Assembly (NCBI GenBank): GCA_000507305.1 | Contig: DF239296.1 | Span: forward strand, 186,001 to 250,000 | From: Breviolum minutum Mf 1.05b.01 | Lineage: Eukaryota > Sar > Dinophyceae > Suessiales > Symbiodiniaceae | Length of the DNA stretch: 64,000 nt | Direction: 5' to 3' | Shown here: piece after piece, positions 63,649-64,000 of the stretch | How positions within the stretch are numbered: position 1 is the stretch's first letter | Layout: every line of letters begins with the position of its first letter | The notes under the pieces: model-generated | Database searches by the model: none | What the model was told of the DNA's origin: nothing | What the model saw: the letters and a program-made list of their open reading frames with translations, nothing else | Made by a program: the position numbers and the translations under genes

Positions 63649-63799
63649 AAGATTCAAATCATTTTTGTTGGGAGTTTTTGGGAAGCAAAAAAACTGTAAA
63701 AAAAACCTTTGGGTTTTTTTTACATGTTGGAAGGAAAAACAAAAACAAACACCATTTCAACTGGCAATGTTTTCAGCAGGATTTCAAGCATCCACCACC

Positions 63800-63888
63800 A
63801 TCCAAGCTCACGTTCCGCGCCTGTCGACAGCCTGCGACCCCATGGAATCGGCGTCAACGGCGAAACGCCGGTGTCGGCGGTCCTGAGG
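63800..63888 (+). CDS. Candidate exon, unknown protein
   Basis: GC-rich open stretch. One plus frame encodes SSRSAPVDSLRPHGIGVNGE and TPVSAVLR, another LTFRACRQPATPWNRRQRRN. Both reach a GAG|GTTGGG donor. Frame and left border are undecided. Confidence 0.35.
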
Positions 63889-63925
63889 TTGGGTCAAGGC
63901 TTCCTTGTGAACAACCACCACCTAC

Positions 63926-64000
63926 TTGGAGGATCATCCCAGGACATGCAAGTGGTTAATAACCATAGTTAGTAAGTTCCCTGGCTGGGGTTGTTGAACC
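63926..64000. mobile_element. MITE-like element, family E (copy 4, cut by window end)
   Basis: TTGGAGGATCATCCCAGGAC at the left and GGTTAATAACCATAGTTAGT inside. The right end lies beyond the window. Confidence 0.7.

Overview
The window looks like a piece of a dinoflagellate nuclear genome, possibly Symbiodiniaceae-like. It is about 42-45% G+C by eye, with no operons, ribosome-binding sites or bacterial terminators. It is full of microsatellites and of short inverted-repeat elements of 80-150 bp (MITE-like), and its genes are cut into very small exons. The strongest taxonomic clue is splicing. In the one spliced gene that protein motifs pin down from end to end (PPPDE/DeSI-type, minus strand, 16862-20956), all seven acceptors read AG|G and four of seven donors are GC rather than GT. 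That pattern is known from dinoflagellates. The species is not determined.

Two genes can be named by family. (1) The 8-exon PPPDE/DeSI-like isopeptidase gene, with its catalytic His and Cys in place and MITEs sitting in its introns. (2) A single-exon ORF of 758 codons (48173-50449, minus) encoding a duplicated Ser/Arg-rich N-terminus, a coiled coil, a WWE domain and a PARP catalytic domain with an intact His-Tyr-Glu triad and a tankyrase-like zinc-binding cluster.

Around them lie many short exons that can be supported by splice sites plus open, coding-like frames but whose function I do not recognise. On the minus strand: 0.66-1.56, 5.1, 10.9-11.3, 12.4-12.7, 14.4-14.6, 15.0-15.1, 22.0, 25.5, 33.7-33.9, 38.4-38.6, 45.9-46.0, 51.5, 57.5, 59.4 and 63.5 kb. 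On the plus strand: 23.6-24.2, 25.7, 26.6-26.9, 28.2, 29.3-30.1, 33.0, 37.0, 40.1-40.4, 42.9-43.4, 44.6-45.5, 52.5, 54.1, 57.9 and 60.8-61.2 kb. They tend to group by strand: minus up to about 22 kb, mainly plus from 23.6 to 30 kb, plus-rich from 40 to 45.5 kb, and minus from 45.9 to 51.7 kb.

The remainder is repeats. At least ten short inverted-repeat families recur; a TA-flanked CCCTCC-ended family has about 20 copies. A 2.5 kb block (9.3-11.8 kb) is bounded by two nearly identical 240-bp direct repeats and contains minisatellites and a GC-rich exon. There are two assembly gaps (4044-4501 and 54401-54479). An AT-rich island at 30.4-30.7 kb carries a decayed ankyrin-repeat sequence. I saw no tRNA, rRNA or CRISPR array. 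Exon calls other than the two named genes are inferences from reading the sequence and need transcript support.
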